A stretch of DNA of 64,000 nt. Source: Bromus sterilis. Taxonomy: Eukaryota > Streptophyta > Magnoliopsida > Poales > Poaceae. The notes under the pieces are model-generated. The model had not been told where the DNA came from. It saw only the letters and a list, made by a program, of their open reading frames with translations, and did no database searches. Position numbers and translations under genes: made by a program. Shown here one piece after another: positions 23,271 to 33,100 of this stretch (its first letter is position 1; every line of letters begins with the position of its first letter). The stretch lies in NCBI GenBank assembly GCA_950022295.1, contig OX465596.1:218891501-218955500 (forward strand), read 5' to 3'.

Positions 23271-23699
23271 CCCCGTGGCATGGGCCGCGGCGCCTCTCTT
23301 GCCGCGGGACCTCCACCGTCCGCGCATGGTCTTCGTCACGCTGTTGGGTTCTTCATCGCCTACGTCGAGCTTCGCCCGCGGCGCACCACCCGCGCCGCTG
23401 CCGCTCACCCGAGCCGCGCCGACTCCCTGTTCGCCGCTGCCGCTCGCCCGAGCCGCGCCGCCTCTACCGGCGACCGAAGCCCCCCTCCCCCTCCCAGGGG
23501 CTGCCTCTGGTTCCGCCGTCTAGCACCAGCTCATCGCCAGCGTCGCCGTCATCTTCCTCGACCACTTCATCTAGCTCCGACAACCGTGGCGACTCCACCC
23601 TCGGCACCTTCTACCCCCCGCCGAGTTGCGCCGCAAGCGTCGTCGAGCCCTTCTCTGCTGGTCCCTCCGACATGGCGTACAGCTCCTACTGGTCCCCGT

Positions 23700-23912
23700 C
23701 TCCGCATGCCCGGTACTTGCAACACCGGTGTGTGCCTTCATCTACGACTTGTTCCCGGGCCTGGCAAGCCTGGTGCGGCGCTTCGTCGACATCGTCTTCG
23801 TCTGTCTACGCATGCCCGGTGCTGACAACACCGACGCGTGCCTTCGTCTACGACGTGTCCCCGGGATTGACAAACCTGGCGCGACGCTTCGTCAACACCA
23901 TCTCCTTCCGGA
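23700..23912. repeat. Two-copy tandem repeat, about 112-bp unit, in the small element
   Basis: CGCATGCCCGGT, CAACACCG, GTGCCTTC and GACGCTTCGTC-like phrases occur in the same order in two adjacent units starting near 23701 and 23810. Confidence 0.65.
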
Positions 23913-24301
23913 CGTCACCACCGTCTTCTTCGCGATGTCCCGTGCTACGACTGACGACCGCCCGCCAGTGCCGCTCTTTCTGAGCCGCGCTGCGCTCCTG
24001 ACTTCCTTGCACCCGAGGCTCCTCGGCGACTACCTCGACACCGGCTACCCCGACTCGACATCGACCACGACATTTCTTGCACGGCTACCTCGACTACGGC
24101 TTCAGCACCCTACGCTCTCGGCTACTTCGAAAACGACACAAAGGGCTACCGCCTGCTTGGGAACCTCGTTGGCTTCCACTCCAGCCACAAACTCCGCGAT
24201 GCGTCGACCGTTACGACTGTGGTGGGGATGTCCGTCGGCTCCGCCTTCGTATTCTTCTTCAGTCTCACCGTCTGCGTCGCTACGTTGTGACTGCGGGGCG
24301 A

Positions 24302-24458
24302 TGTTGAGTATATTTGTTATATTAGGAAATATGAGATAGAGTAGGATTCTATTCTACCTTGCCTTGTACTCCAAGTAGATCATTGTACTCCTATATATAT
24401 GTCTCCAAGGCTCAAGCAATAAACATCGATTCCACCAATCCCTCTCTATTCTTCTACA
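24302..24458 (+). repeat. 3' LTR of the small copia-like element
   Basis: 157 bp, about 97 percent like the 5' LTR by eye, ending CTTCTACA before the duplicated CCACC. Confidence 0.88.
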
Positions 24459-25075
24459 CCACCAACTCAGCTTACCTTTGCCAATTTGAAGGCGTTGTGC
24501 GATCGGATGACAAGAAGCTTATATGTTATGCAAGAGCGACACCACGGGCCAAGACGTTTCTCTGGCTAGCGGCTCGAGGAGATGCCTAACAGCGGACAAC
24601 CTGGACATCAGAGGGATCACGCACAACCATGTCTGCTTGTTGTGCCAGGCTGCGCCGGAAACAGCGTGCCACTTGCTGGCACAATGTGCATTTGCCATGA
24701 GGCTTTGGAGTACCATCGGAAACAAGTTAGGAGGCCCGTTCTTGCATCTCACACCAAGGATCAATGCACACCTGCCGAACCAATCTTTGAAGAACAATCG
24801 GGAGACACAACACAACCTATTGCCGACTGAAGAAAGGAAGCTCTAGAAATCGATCATTCATTTGGCCTCCTGGATGCTTTGGAAGGAGCACAACAATCGC
24901 GTGTTCAACGCAATCGAATGCACCGTCCCTCAACTCATGGGAAGGATTACAGACGAGGCACGTTGTTGGTCGATGGCTGGAATAAGCCTCTTAGACAGAC
25001 TTTTCCAGCCGCCATACACACTCATTGTTGCTGAGCCGAGATGTTTGTTGTCTCCCCCCCCCCCCCCCCCCCTCG
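24459..25075 (+). pseudogene. LINE ORF2, zinc-binding tail
   Basis: The translation contains ATPRAKTFLWLAA and the zinc-binding pattern CLLCQAAPETACHLLAQC, the hallmark of the RT-associated zinc-binding domain at the end of plant L1 ORF2, then SWMLWKEHNNRVFN. A frameshift near 24580 and a stop near 24845 break it. The end holds a run of about 18 C bases coding for Pro in one frame. Confidence 0.85.
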
Positions 25076-25524
25076 GATGTAGTAGAATACTAACACACTA
25101 TGCATTACCTTACCTTACCTGATTAATCAAAGAAATATGGCCCTAGGGCCATCTTTTCGTCAAAAATACTTATGTGTGGAGATACAACCGAGTGACATCT
25201 CAGAGAGCATTCCCGCAAAAAAAAAGACATTTCAGAGAGCAATACCATCTGGGTGAGCCATCTTCTGCATGGCAGTGGGGGCAATCATGATGGCCATTGA
25301 GAGCTTGAATCCCAGAACAGTTGTTGTCATGTCAATTTTAGATACGTCGATCGGTATGCGCGGGCGGAACCTACGCAAAACAAATGCAAACGGTCATTTC
25401 GTAGAACCTACTGTATTATTAACTCTAAAATGATGTGTTGAGAAATTACTTGAGCAACCTACTTTACAAAAATAGAAACTTCATAGTTGTTCCTGAACTA
25501 CTAGGTACATTAGACAAATACTAC

Positions 25525-25556
25525 CTATGTACTCAAATATAAAACGGAGGGAGTAC
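25525..25556. mobile_element. Stowaway-like MITE end (remnant)
   Basis: AAACGGAGGGAGTA next to ATGTACTCAAATATAAA is the terminus common to grass Stowaway MITEs (reverse complement TACTCCCTCCGTTT). Only one end is recognisable. Confidence 0.55.
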
Positions 25557-25569
25557 GAGTTAACTGAAT

Positions 25570-25645
25570 AGCCTTACAGAATTCAGCTGAAACCACAAGT
25601 TAACATCAGCCTTACAGAATTCAGCTGAAACCACAAGTTAACATC
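25570..25645. repeat. 38-bp perfect tandem duplication
   Basis: The unit AGCCTTACAGAATTC...TTAACATC is repeated head to tail at 25570-25607 and 25608-25645 without mismatch. Confidence 0.9.
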
Positions 25646-25926
25646 TACGAAAGCCTAATCAATCGGGGCAACAACATATACATATGAACTAGTTATACAT
25701 CCTCAAGTGGTGCTCCTACTCATTTCCACAAACAGATACCATCCAGAGAGAACCATGTAGAGCAGAATCAATCAAGGAGGGGTAGCTTACAGAATCCTGC
25801 AAAGGCCTCTCTGTTCTCCTGGAGCGTCCACTCGTCCTCGGCACCGGAAGTGTAGTAGTCATAGATCATCTTAGGAAGTTTCTGCTTCGCGATGGCCTGG
25901 TACTCCATGACATTGGTGATCTCCAT

Positions 25927-26078
25927 TTCTCTGTGCTAAGCTTCAACTCACCACCAGCACCAATCCATAGAAACAACAAATCCAGTTAGTTGCCTCAAGA
26001 AACGAAAATTGCACACAAGTGGTGAAACACCTTCTGAAGAAGATTACATGATCAAAACAAGAATATGTGTTAACAACA
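25927..26078 (-). other. Upstream part of the glycolate oxidase fragment
   Basis: Sequence between the start codon and the LTR of element C, probably the 5' untranslated region. A leader intron acceptor (TTAGCACAG|AGAAATG) is possible. It ends at the LTR start; the last five bases CAACA are the expected target duplication, whose partner is not in the window. Confidence 0.5.
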
Positions 26079-26676
26079 TGTAACACCCTCAGTGTCAAAC
26101 TACAGTGATCATTTTTATTAATGACTAATCTTAGTGATTAATCATGACTTGATCCTCCTTGAATCAAATCTTATTCAAATCCCCTTCGTTGAAATTAAAA
26201 ACAAAAGTGGAAATTAAACTTTAGTTAAAAATTGTGCTAACAATTTTATAAAATGCCGAATAATATTAAAAATGAAATGGGATTTTATTAAAATGTTTTA
26301 CTGATATAAATAAATAAAAACAGTAGCAATATAGTAGCTTTTATAATTTGCTAAATAAAACAAAAGTCAAAATGAATTTAATTCTCCACCAAACTTTTTG
26401 TAGCACTGTTATAACTTGTAACAATAATATTAGAGTTTGTTTCATGTTTTACAAAATTCAATAGATGGTCAAAAAATGTAAACATGATTGGGAAAGAAAA
26501 AAAGCAAAAAATAGAAAAATAATAAAAGTCGCCCTGGGCAACTACCCCACCCGGCCAGCCCACCCGATCATCTCTCCTTCCTCCTTTGTACAGAGGGCAG
26601 AGGCGTGCGTGTCAACCATCCATGGCCTCGATGGTCGTCGTCGTTGCCGTGTCGGGCATCCCCCCCCCCCCCTGGA

Positions 26677-26683
26677 GTATAAG
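26677..26683 (+). promoter_or_regulatory. TATA-like box of LTR C (5' copy)
   Basis: GTATAAG, followed about 100 bases later by the leader ATG. The 3' LTR copy has the same box at 32714-32720. Confidence 0.45.
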
Positions 26684-26779
26684 ACGTCGCCCCCGAGTCC
26701 AGGAACCCTGCCCCCCTCCATTCCTCTCCCTCGCGCCTCCCTCTCTCACTGGACGTGCTCGCCCGGCGCCGCCGTCGCC

Positions 26780-27004
26780 ATGTACAAGTGCGCTTCCGCG
26801 GCCATCGGCCTCCCCGGCGGCCGTGAGCTTGTCTAGAAGCTCCGCCGCACCCCTCCACGCCGGCTTCATCCTCAAGATTGGGCCAGGAAACGCTGGAAGC
26901 CGCGAATCGAGTCGCTCCCCTTCGCCTCGACTATCGGCTACCGGCGCCGAATTCTCCGCCGCTGCACAACCTCCGTCCTCCCCGACCTCGCCATCGAGCT
27001 CACC
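26780..27004 (+). other. First-exon-like ORF in LTR C, 5' copy (broken)
   Basis: Starts ATG in the context GTCGCCATGT and runs 75 codons to ACC|GTGAGC, a good splice donor. The 3' LTR copy (32817-33041) has the same length and is uninterrupted; this copy has a TAG at codon 19. The product is Arg/Pro-rich, unlike any family I know. Confidence 0.35.
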
Positions 27005-27980
27005 GTGAGCACCTCGGTCGTTTCCCCCTAGCCCTGGGTGTTTTGGTGCTCTGGTTGGCCTTCCTTGCTGAATGCGTACTCCGGCCGCCGCCCTTGCCGT
27101 CGTGGCCGTCGCTGTAGGTCGCCCTCCCCTTCTCGTTCGTGCTCACCGTGCCCTGGACACGCACGCACGCACGCACCTGGGCACGCCCTCGGCCGCGTCT
27201 CTGCCGTGCGCCTTCGCCGCGCCGAGCTTCGGTCGCCCCTTGGCTGCGTCGCTCGCCACTGCCACTGCGGTTCCACTTCCCCTCCTGCGAGCGCGCCATG
27301 GGCTAAACTCTGTTAGGCCTAATCCCCCCTGGGTGACTTACAGCGGGCCCAAGGCCATTAGTAATAAGCTAATATAAAATAACTGTTAGATTATAACTCT
27401 GTTAGAATGACTAATGGGACCCTGGCCTTTTAAATAAATTAAAACTCTTAATTATGTCTCTATTAGTATGACACATGGGCCCCACTAGGATTTGTTTAAA
27501 TTTAAATGCAATTATAAAGGTGAGTATGACATGTGGGCCACCCTATTGTTTTACTAAATAAAATTGATTTATATTGGTCAACCCCTCTGTGGATAATGCT
27601 TATTTAATAAATAAAAATAAATTCAAGAATTGAATTAAAAATGATTTAAACTTTGAAATTTAATATCTTTTAAACCGTAAGTCAGATTTAAAAACTTTAT
27701 ACATCAAAATTTATCAGAAAAATATAACGAATAAGAATACGCTATCTGTATGTCAACCATCCCCCTCTAACACAACGAGCATAGACATCCCCCCCTCCTC
27801 CGGACCGTTTGTCGATAATCACCCAGAGTCGGAATTTCCTCCCCGGATGAATTCCCGCTCCGAGCAACGTGCATTGCACTGCGTTAGAACCCCGTTAACA
27901 TTGCATCTGTCATGTCATGCATCTATTTGTATATGCTTGCTTTGTATTCACTGTCCCCCCCCCCTTTTATTCTCCGGTAG

Positions 27981-28067
27981 ACCCCACTGTTGTCGACTAC
28001 ACCGCTGTTGGGTACGACTACTACGTCGACGACCGTACCCCTACTATCGAGCTTCCAGGCAAGCAGA
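27981..28067 (+). other. Candidate LTR-ORF exon a, copy in C
   Basis: After a pyrimidine tract and TAG, the frame reads DPTVVDYTAVGYDYYVDDR and then ELPGKQ, ending CAGA|GT. The other three LTRs encode 30 residues here and C encodes 29, a clean 3-base difference. Confidence 0.4.
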
Positions 28068-29176
28068 GTCATTCTCTTCCCCAGATATCGCATATCTTTC
28101 CGTAAATTCTTGCACTAGGCATTACTGTTGCTGCTACGTTGCTTACCTATTCAATTGCATAGCCTGTCTTTGTCGCCCCTTGATGTACCTTCCTTTATCC
28201 TATGTTGCCTATAAATAGATATACATTATTAAGAGTGAGCCATGCACATTGTTAGCTAGGATTAGATAGCGGGCCGTGATCACTCAGGGGAGTGACGCGG
28301 ATACAACTTATTAGAACTGCACAGGTACGGTACAGTGCAGACACCGCCTAAGGCCCCTACCTCGGCTCTGCCGAGCCACATCAAGTGGAGCTATCGAGGA
28401 GTAATCCTCGTACTCCACTCGTTGCTGACTCTGTATAGCCACCCTAGGGTCCCGACAACGGTTGTCCTTAAAGGTAAGAAGTCGGGCGACCCAACGGTGC
28501 CCGCGAGTGGTATTGCGACGGGACGACAAGGAGGGTACGACCGGTGTACAGGTGTGCTTGGACCCTGATCGTTGGCCGCGAGAGTTACCAAACCTTGGAA
28601 GTCGAGCTCCTCCAGGAGCACATGCGAGACAAGGTAAGGAGACGGTTCAGCTTGTTGGTAACCGCGCGCTTTGACGGGACGACAGAGCGAGCACCGATGT
28701 ACTGGTGGTCGTGGCTGTTGTTCGTTGTCTGTTGTGTTAATTATTCGGGAAACGATAACGGTTGTCCGCGAGATAATAAAATGACTAAGGGTTCGGCGGA
28801 TGACTTGAGTAGCCTTTTGGCTTGTACGCGCTGCCTACACGTGGGATAATGAGTTATGGGCTCCTCTGCTTCATAGTCTCGTTCAAGGACTCTTCAGACG
28901 TCAGCAGTACCGCGGCCTGCGCCGGGGAGTGGTGTTGTCTTATTTTCTCGAGCAGTGTAATTTGTATTTGATTTAAATTCAATGGCCAGCCTCGCACCGT
29001 GCAGGAGTACGTCGGGGTTAGGGTCCAAAGCCCCGCGTACATAGGATTTAGTCCGGCGAATGACCTCTCTGTTGAGTTTGAAAGATGGGCTACGGAGTGT
29101 CGGATAGCCTCGGTGGGGAATTTCCTAACAAGGTGTACGCCACCCTGGAGATCTGCGCGTTGTAGTGTAACAGAAG

Positions 29177-29235
29177 TGCACCCTTGCAGGGAAGATTGAT
29201 CTATTCGAATAGCCGTGTCCATGGTAATAGGACGC
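29177..29235 (+). promoter_or_regulatory. Conserved LTR palindrome block, copy in C
   Basis: Plus strand: CCCTTGCAGGG, CTATTCGAATAG, CCGTGTCCATGG. The central 12-bp palindrome is perfect. Confidence 0.6.
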
Positions 29236-29652
29236 TTTATGATGAAGCCAAACCCTACTACTACAAACTATTATTACTAAATTGTTGGTTTCGGGTTTTC
29301 TTCCTCGCAGGGAAGTCGACGAGGTGATCTCGGAGGCATTGCTAATTATTCCAACTTACTATTATACAATGTTGCAGCAACTTCTGCTTCATTGTTACTT
29401 TTGGCTTTATATTGAACTGTTGGCTATTCTCCCCTCATGCTGCTAGACTCGTCGGAAGATGCTAGTCTTCGATAGGCCTAGCTTCATATCATTATTCTGA
29501 TTTCTACCTTGCAGTCCACTATATACAGCCTCCCCTTTCCATTTGATACAAATGCATAAATGCTTCGTAGCGGACGTAAGACTCACGGGTATGCTAGATA
29601 CTCACCCTTGCTTTATTTCCCCCTTTTTGTTTTGCCTGATCGGCCGCTGCAG

Positions 29653-29764
29653 TCGACGTTGGAGCCTTGGAGTCCAGGAGCAGGAGAACCCCGATGCCGA
29701 CCACCGCAACATGAAGATCCCCGATACCTTCTACGACGTCGCGTTCTCCGTCGACCAGGAGTAG
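29653..29764 (+). other. Candidate LTR-ORF exon b, copy in C (frameshifted)
   Basis: Follows the strong acceptor GCCGCTGCAG. The end reads KIPDTFYDVAFSVDQE then TAG, as in the other copies, but an 8-base gain near 29670 shifts the start of the exon. Confidence 0.35.
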
Positions 29765-30058
29765 TTTGGAGGTTCCCAGGCAGGAGGCCTCGCCTTTTCG
29801 ATCGTTGTTGTTTTTGTGCTAGCCTTCTTAAGGCAGGTCGTGTGTACCTTGTGTCTATACTCAGATACTATTGCTTCCGCTAACTTCGTGCTCTCGAGAT
29901 ATTGTATTCGAGCCCTCGTGGCCCTTGGCTTGTATTAAACATCTTGTATTATTTTATTTGTAGAGTTGTGTTGTGATATCTTACCGTGAGTCCATAATCT
30001 CGATCATGTACCTTGCGTGTATGGTTACTATACACGGTATCATTTTGGGGGCGTCACA

Positions 30059-32101
30059 AGTTGGTATCAGAGTCGACTGCCTGTAGGACACCCCTTCCAA
30101 CTCCTTGGTCGAAGTCGAGTCTAGTTTTTTCAAAACTAGTTTACTAACAGTGTCGTGCAGCTTATCGGCCCACATCGCAAACTGGGATGGTATTAGGCTC
30201 TTTTACTCCGTACCTTTACTCTGGGAATCTGATCTCTCTTCTCTTTCGGGTTAAAGATTTTGCTAACTCTGACATTAGGTTCTCGTGACTACTTCCTCCC
30301 GGAGAGCCCCTCATTACAGATGTTCGCTTGCTTCACGAGAAGATTCCGAAGATTACTCTCCGATAAAATTCCCGAGACCATATGTGCCGATACCTTGACA
30401 ATTCCCTGCCCCCGATAAGTCTGTATGTATAACCACATACACGTTCCGTTCATCCATTCAATCCCAATTGCTCTTGTGTTCACAAGATGCATTGAAATAC
30501 TTTCCGTTGTTTCGGGAATCCTTTGAGCCTACCACCTTGCAGCTTCTTTTCACCCTGCGGATAATTCCTCACATTTAGCGAGGACCTGTTCATCCTAAGT
30601 GGTTCCTGTGATTCCCAAGATACTTTGAAATACTATTCGATCTCGCGACAATCCTCGGCAGCTTACTGCTTTGGAGATTCTTCTTACCTGCTTGCACTAT
30701 GTTTAATACCGTTTGTCTTGTAGTCTTTGATGGCCTCCCTTGGTATTGCCATTCTGATCTGTTGAATCATCGTGTGTGCTAGTGAACACAATCATCAGTT
30801 GATCCCTATGAATTCATTCTTCTGGTTCAAACGTCATTCCGGACATGAGCTGGATCTCGGTGAGTCAAACCTTCCTTGAGTGTCCGTCTTTTGGACATCG
30901 TAATTCCTTTGTACTCCAGCGTCAAACTATTCAGATGCTTCTATCTCCGATGCTTATGCATTCTTTGTTGTTATGGTTGAGTACCGATACTCGCACCAGA
31001 CTCTCTGTACGCCGCCTGACCTTTTTGGTGGATTACTCGCACCAGAAATACCATCCTTGCCCTCGATGATTTGTGGTATCATCGACAACCTCCTTTGACT
31101 CCCTTCCAATACAAACTTGTACATATATATCTTGCTCTGCTTTCTCTTGGGAAAGATATACACGAGATACTTGTGTATCGTTACATTTTCCCTTCCATTG
31201 ATCTGATTAATCGGATAATCACATCTTCACTTTCACTGGTCTGTTTAACTTTTCTTGTAATGTATCTTATCTGAGCAGTGATAATTCTCTTCTTATGTAA
31301 ACACTTCAGTGTACTAATTTATCCGTACAACCTGTTCCGATTGTTGATGATTTTTCAGTGACCACCGATGGACAGGAATTTTTCCAATTGGTCCGCCTCG
31401 TCTTAACGATCAGGAAGATGGTTCTCCTCGTCCCTCGCACTTGGCACTGGTGTTGTTGCCGACATAGTTGACAGACTGTTCTCTGACTTACCTTGCAACT
31501 TGATCGCATTGTTTGTCACCACCCTTGTTATTCAATGCGGGCCCATAACCCACAGTTCCACAGGATCGAAACTTACTCTCTTGTACCTTTCTGTTCTCGA
31601 GGTTATTCCTCTTGCTTGACCTCGTATAAAATTCACAAGTCCTCTACCTTGTGATATTCAGTTCGATATCAGACTCAGTGCTTATGCCTGATGCTCTGGG
31701 CCCCTTTTTCATCGCCTGTCATCGGCATCGAATGCATGCATATCCTCTTGAAACTTCTTATATCTTCTTTTGTTTCCCTCGTTGTGTTTCCCTGAGTTTA
31801 AACTCGAGGGATACTCTGTACCTCATTCCCTCGGAATGCCCCGGTTGATCAACCTTGTGTCGATTCGACCCCCTAAGTGTCCCCTCATAGCCTATCCGTA
31901 GGTACGATGAAGACCCTGAAGGAAGGATGGCAACACGTCGAGATGTACTGATACAGAGTAATGAAGACGTCGACAAGAAGGATCAACTCCTTCGAGAAGG
32001 ACAAAAGAACCAGAAGAATCGCTGGAATACAAAACCAGAACTCTACCCCTTACACTACCTTTTAATTCTCGGGACGAGAATTCTTTGTAGTGGGGGAGAT
32101 T
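30059..32101 (+). mobile_element. Interior of LARD-like element C (non-coding)
   Basis: About 2 kb between the LTRs. It starts with the primer-binding site TGGTATCAGAG (30062) and the phrase CTGTAGGACACCCC, and ends with CTCGGGACGAGAATTC and a purine tract AGTGGGGGAGA (32089-32099). The longest ORFs are under 90 codons and none shows gag or pol motifs. The last 60 bases resemble the end of chromovirus pol in element G, so a deleted autonomous ancestor is inferred. Confidence 0.75.
30062..30073 (+). other. Primer-binding site of element C
   Basis: TGGTATCAGAGT, initiator tRNA-Met type, three bases after the LTR end GTCACA. Base 12 is T instead of the usual C. Confidence 0.8.
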
Positions 32102-33100
32102 TATAACACCCTCAGTGTCAAGCTACAGTGATCACTTTTATTAATGACTAATCTTAGCGATTAACCATGACTTGATCCTCCTTGAATCAAATCTTATTCA
32201 AATCCCCTTCGTTGAAATTAAAAACAAAAGTGGAAATTAAACATTAGTTAAAAATTGTGCTAACAATTTTATAAAATGCCTAATAATATTAAAAATGAAA
32301 TGAGATTTTATTAAAATGTTTTACTGATATCAATAAATAAAAACAGTAGCAATATAGTAGCTTTTATAATTTGCTAAATAAAACAAAATTCAAAATGAAT
32401 TTAATTCTCCACCAAACTTTTTGTAGCATTGTTATAACTTGTAACAATAATATTAGAGTGTGTTTCATGTTTTACAAAATTCAATAGATGGTCAAACAAA
32501 AATGTAAACATAATTGGGAAAGAAAAAAAAAGAAAAATTTAGAAAAATAATAAAAGTCGCCCTGGGCAACTTCCCCACACGGCCCAGCCCATCTGATCCT
32601 CTCTCCTTCTTCCTCTGTACAGGGGGCAGAGGCGTGCGTGTCAACCATCCATGGCCGCGATGGTCGTCGTCGTTGCCGTGTCGGGCATCCCCCGCCCCCC
32701 CCCCCCCCTTGGAGTATAAGACGTCGCCCCCGAGCACAGGAACCCTAGCCCCCTCCATTCCTCTCCCTCGCGCCTCCCTCTCTCACTGGACGTGCTCGCC
32801 CGGCGCCGCCGTCGCCATGTACAAGTGGGCCACTGCGGCCATCGGCCTCCCCGGCGGCCTTCGGCTTGTCCAGAAGCTCCGCCGCACCCCTCCACGATGG
32901 CTTCATCCTGAAGATTGGGCCAGGACACGCTGGAAGCCGCGTATCGATCCGCTCCCCTTCGCCTCGACTGTCGGCTATCGGCGTCGAATTCGCCGCTGCT
33001 GCACAACCTTCGGCCTCCCCGACCTCGCCATTGAGCTCACCGTGAGCACCTCGGTCGTTTCCCCCTAGCCCCGGGCGTTTTGGTGCTCTGGTTGGATTTC
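32102..33100 (+). mobile_element. 3' LTR of element C, first part
   Basis: Matches 26079 onward. The first two bases are TA instead of TG. It carries the TATA-like box (32714-32720) and the leader ORF, and is split at 33100 by solo LTR D. It resumes at 39574-40123, where element E splits it again. Confidence 0.82.
32817..33041 (+). other. First-exon-like ORF in LTR C, 3' copy (open)
   Basis: 75 uninterrupted codons from a well-placed ATG about 100 bases after the TATA-like box to the donor ACC|GTGAGC. It starts MYKWATAAIGLPGG and ends LPDLAIELT. Compared with the 5' LTR copy most codons agree. Function unknown; it may be the first exon of an LTR-encoded transcript or a captured host gene leader. 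Confidence 0.4.

Larger units (their letters stand above)
21921..24458 (+). mobile_element. Non-autonomous copia-like LTR element (TRIM/LARD type), 2538 bp
   Basis: A complete element with two LTRs (21921-22079 and 24302-24458), perfect duplication CCACC (21916-21920 and 24459-24463), a primer-binding site TGGTATCAGCC at 22080 and a purine tract GCGGGGCGA just before the 3' LTR. The LTRs differ at about five bases plus a 2-bp indel, so the insertion is fairly recent. The 2.2-kb interior is very GC-rich. Its ORFs (for example 23280-23825) are Pro/Arg/Ser-rich with no gag, protease, integrase or RT motif, so it must have moved with enzymes from another element. Two tandem-repeat tracts lie inside. 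Confidence 0.88.
15844..25166 (+). mobile_element. L1-type LINE, interrupted by three insertions
   Basis: Pieces of LINE ORF2 are found in order on the plus strand: endonuclease (15846-16526), reverse transcriptase (17020-17258, 17425-17965, 20923-21590) and the zinc-binding tail (21543-21920, 24459-25075). The 3' end near 25166 reads GGCCATCTTTTCGTCAAAAA, the usual end of plant L1 elements. The 5' end is cut by element H, so ORF1 and the first endonuclease residues are missing. Insertions lie at 17259-17419, 17966-20922 and 21921-24458. Stops and frameshifts show that it is dead. Confidence 0.88.
25371..25790 (-). other. Intron 1 of the glycolate oxidase fragment
   Basis: 420 bp between recognised splice sites. 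It holds a MITE end and a 38-bp tandem duplication and has no coding potential. Confidence 0.75.
25246..25926 (-). pseudogene. Glycolate oxidase (peroxisomal (S)-2-hydroxy-acid oxidase) gene fragment, exons 1-2
   Basis: Exon 1 (25926-25791) starts MEITNVMEYQAIAKQKLPK and continues IYDYYTSGAEDEWTL, the N-terminus of plant glycolate oxidase, the FMN enzyme of photorespiration that oxidises glycolate to glyoxylate in peroxisomes. Exon 2 (25370-25246) continues RPRIPIDVSKIDMTTTVLG and IAPTAMQKMAHPDG, which includes part of the FMN-binding barrel. Splice borders are visible: donor CT|GTAAGC at 25790, acceptor GTAG at 25371, donor G|GTATTG at 25245. One base is missing near 25800 compared with the reading needed to join the exons (a frameshift). 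Nothing of exon 3 onward is present; LINE sequence begins about 80 bases beyond. The full enzyme has about 370 residues, so roughly a quarter remains. Confidence 0.92.
26079..30058 (+). mobile_element. 5' LTR of LARD-like gypsy element C, 3980 bp
   Basis: Begins TGTAACACCCTCAGTG and ends GGGGGCGTCACA, three bases before a tRNA-Met primer-binding site. It holds a TATA-like GTATAAG (26677-26683), a GC-rich leader with a 75-codon first-exon-like ORF (26780-27004), an AT-rich conserved block (27640-27750), the split small ORF shared with D, E and F (27981-28067 and 29653-29764) and the palindrome block near 29177. No retroviral domain lies within. An LTR twice as long as the interior is the pattern of LARDs such as barley Sukkula; identity with that family is not claimed. 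Confidence 0.82.

Noticed and set aside
22757..23825. Long ORFs on both strands in the GC-rich interior of the small copia-like element
   Set aside because: Open frames exist on several frames at once because GC-rich DNA has few stops; the products are Pro/Arg/Ser-rich repeats without a domain.
25246..25926. A functional glycolate oxidase gene
   Set aside because: Exon 1 is frameshifted and everything after exon 2 is absent.
26568..27377. Overlapping ORFs on both strands of the C leader as protein genes
   Set aside because: Mostly GC-rich shadows. Only the 75-codon ORF with a promoter-like box and splice donor is kept, and only as a candidate.
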